The position numbers and the translations under genes were made by a program. DNA of 64,000 bases from an uncultured Prevotellaceae bacterium (GTDB lineage Bacteria > Bacteroidota > Bacteroidia > Bacteroidales > Bacteroidaceae): assembly GCA_947176535.1 (NCBI GenBank), contig CAMWQU010000001.1:62001-126000 (forward strand), in the 5' to 3' direction. Below are positions 62,706-64,000 of the stretch, in pieces. The notes under the pieces were generated by a model that was not told where the DNA came from, ran no database searches, and saw nothing but the letters and a program-made list of their open reading frames with translations. Within the stretch, counting starts at the first letter, position 1. Each line of letters opens with the position of its first letter.

Positions 62706-63980
62706 TTACATGTGGAGATAGGAATCCTTGAAGCCGAGGAAATAGAGAACTCCGTCGATGCCGATGGTGTTGATGCTCTGACGGGCATTGGCCACGACAC
62801 GGGGTTTGGCATGGAACGCAATTCCGAGACCGGCAAGCGAGAGCATTGGCAGGTCGTTGGAACCGTCCCCGACGGCAATGGTCTGTTCGAGGTTCACCTT
62901 CTCCACCTGAGCTATCAGGCGCAGCAGTTCGGCCTTGCGCTGCCCATCGACGATGTCGCCCACGTAGCGGCCGGTCAGTTTGCCGTCCTCACCGACTTCC
63001 AGTTCGTTGGCATAGACGTAATCTATGCCCAGTTTGCGTTGCAAGTATTCACCGAAGAACGTAAATCCGCCGCTCAGCAGGGCAATCTTGTAACCGTAAC
63101 GCTTCAAGACCATCATCAGGCGCTCCACTCCCTCGGTCATGGGCAGATGTTCGGCGATGTCCTGCATCACGCTCACATCCAGTCCCTTCAGCAGGGCCAC
63201 ACGACGGGTAAAACTCTCTTTGAAGTCGATTTCCCCACGCATGGCACTCTCCGTGATGGCGCGCACCTCGGCACCCACCCCGTTGCGCTCCGCCAATTCG
63301 TCGATGCACTCCGTCTGTATGAGCGTCGAATCCATGTCGAAGCATATCAGGCGGCGCATACGGCGGTACATATCGTCTTTTTGGAACGAGCAGTCCATTT
63401 CCATCTCCGACGAGAGTTTCATCAACTGTCCGTGCAGTTCGCTCTTGTCTTTCGGGGTGCCTCGGACGCTAAATTCGATGCAGGCCTTGGTAGTCTCCAT
63501 GTCGGCATGCAGAGGCGGCCGCCCCGTCAGGCGGCGTATGGAGTCGATGTTCAGTCCTTGGTCGGCGATGACTTTTGTCACGGCACCTATCTGGCGGGCC
63601 TCGAGCCGGCGACCGAGCACAGTCAGGATGGCGCGGTTCTTGCCCTGACGCTCAACCCACGCATTGTACTCTTTCTCGCTGACAGGGGCGAAATGTACGG
63701 TGACACCCAGTTCCGACGCCTTGAAGAGGACATGCTTCATCACCTGCCCGGAGTTAGCCTCATCTACGTAAATCATGATGCCCAGCGACAGGGTATTGTG
63801 AATGTCGGCCTGACCGATGTCCATGACGTCGGCGTTGTACCGCGCCAGTATCTCCATGAAGCCGGCAGTCAGTCCGGGACGATCCTCTCCCGTGATGCGC
63901 AACAGTATCAGTTCTTTTTTCGCGTCGCACGACGGTTCGCCATGCACTTCCGAAACGATTTCCTTTTTCTGTGTTTCCAT
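62706..63980 (-). CDS. serB: Phosphoserine phosphatase with N-terminal ACT domains
   Basis: Last step of serine synthesis: phosphoserine to serine. 424 residues: two ACT-type domains (about 22-100, LILLRITGEDRPGLTAGF; and 115-195) that can bind serine as a regulator, then a HAD domain with D215/D217 in ICFDMDSTLIQTE, LSGGFTFFGEYL and VGDGSNDLPML. All HAD motifs are intact. The ATG at 63980 is close to the window edge; its promoter lies beyond. Convergent with the M56 gene. Confidence 0.95.
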   Translation of the reverse strand: METQKKEIVSEVHGEPSCDAKKELILLRITGEDRPGLTAGFMEILARYNADVMDIGQADIHNTLSLGIMIYVDEANSGQVMKHVLFKASELGVTVHFAPVSEKEYNAWVERQGKNRAILTVLGRRLEARQIGAVTKVIADQGLNIDSIRRLTGRPPLHADMETTKACIEFSVRGTPKDKSELHGQLMKLSSEMEMDCSFQKDDMYRRMRRLICFDMDSTLIQTECIDELAERNGVGAEVRAITESAMRGEIDFKESFTRRVALLKGLDVSVMQDIAEHLPMTEGVERLMMVLKRYGYKIALLSGGFTFFGEYLQRKLGIDYVYANELEVGEDGKLTGRYVGDIVDGQRKAELLRLIAQVEKVNLEQTIAVGDGSNDLPMLSLAGLGIAFHAKPRVVANARQSINTIGIDGVLYFLGFKDSYLHM

Positions 63981-64000
63981 AGCAGTAATATGATGTAGGG

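Overview
The window is chromosomal DNA from a Bacteroidota bacterium, most likely order Bacteroidales. Evidence for this: several start sites follow the Bacteroides-type promoter pattern (TTTG, a gap of about 20 bases, then TAnnTTTG) with no Shine-Dalgarno sequence. Typical Bacteroidales genes are present: a single-chain pyruvate:ferredoxin oxidoreductase, a DUF4369 lipoprotein, the C4 zinc-ribbon/Nif3 pair, short AMP nucleosidase, a 29-residue AURKAIP1/COX24-like protein, a BlaI/M56-TonB pair and GHL10, GH29, GH74 and GH78 glycosidases. Genus is not resolved. Most genes are moderately GC-rich; a few patches are clearly AT-rich (3.5-4.3, 15.9-16.6, 36.2-41.2 and 44.9-45.7 kb).

Layout. 0-3.2 kb: 3' part of nifJ. 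3.3-4.3 kb: an interspersed repeat and an AT-rich HNH nuclease. 4.3-8.7 kb: leftward run divIC, small membrane protein, DUF4369 lipoprotein, ligA, dapA, divergent from dnaX (8.9-10.6). 10.9-15.0 kb: secreted GH74-like protein and GH29 fucosidase, a plausible fucosylated-xyloglucan pair with no SusC/SusD beside it. 15.4-20.3 kb: XRE regulator, AT-rich gap, holA, amn, HsdR_N-type nuclease, MFS transporter. 20.4-22.5 kb: a secreted metallophosphatase gene broken into two partial genes by an exact 959-bp tandem duplication. 23-27.6 kb: tiny lipoprotein, DAACS symporter, CstA, zinc-ribbon protein, Nif3 protein. 27.9-33.4 kb: three-gene metal-type RND efflux operon. 33.5-36.2 kb: MGMT-like protein, superoxide dismutase, GHL10 protein. 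36.3-41.1 kb: a compact AT-rich five-gene operon of unrecognised proteins (polytopic membrane protein, GTPase-like P-loop protein, membrane coiled-coil protein, retropepsin-like lipoprotein, tail-anchored protein), the best candidate for an undescribed system. 41.8-54.2 kb: uvrA, two small unknown genes, mutY, GH78, the small basic protein, RNase E/G, GH25 lysozyme, an unknown protein, a BASS-type transporter. 54.6-54.9 kb: three tRNAs. 55-64 kb: YccF, YbaK-type editing protein, Pif1-like helicase, a shortened YhcG nuclease, LMW tyrosine phosphatase, hemolysin-III protein, BlaI/M56 pair, serB.

Between genes there is repeat structure that gene calling does not explain. Five copies of a composite element lie at gene 3' ends: GC-rich units of about 22 bp beginning CTAT, then an alternating purine-pyrimidine tract, then an AT-rich TTCCTTA tail. 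One copy (54.2 kb) carries the last 15 codons of uvrA and is an inverted near-duplicate of the real uvrA 3' end and its element at 44.6 kb. Two near-perfect hairpins with 28-29 bp stems (27.8 and 59.5 kb) differ by paired, compensating changes.
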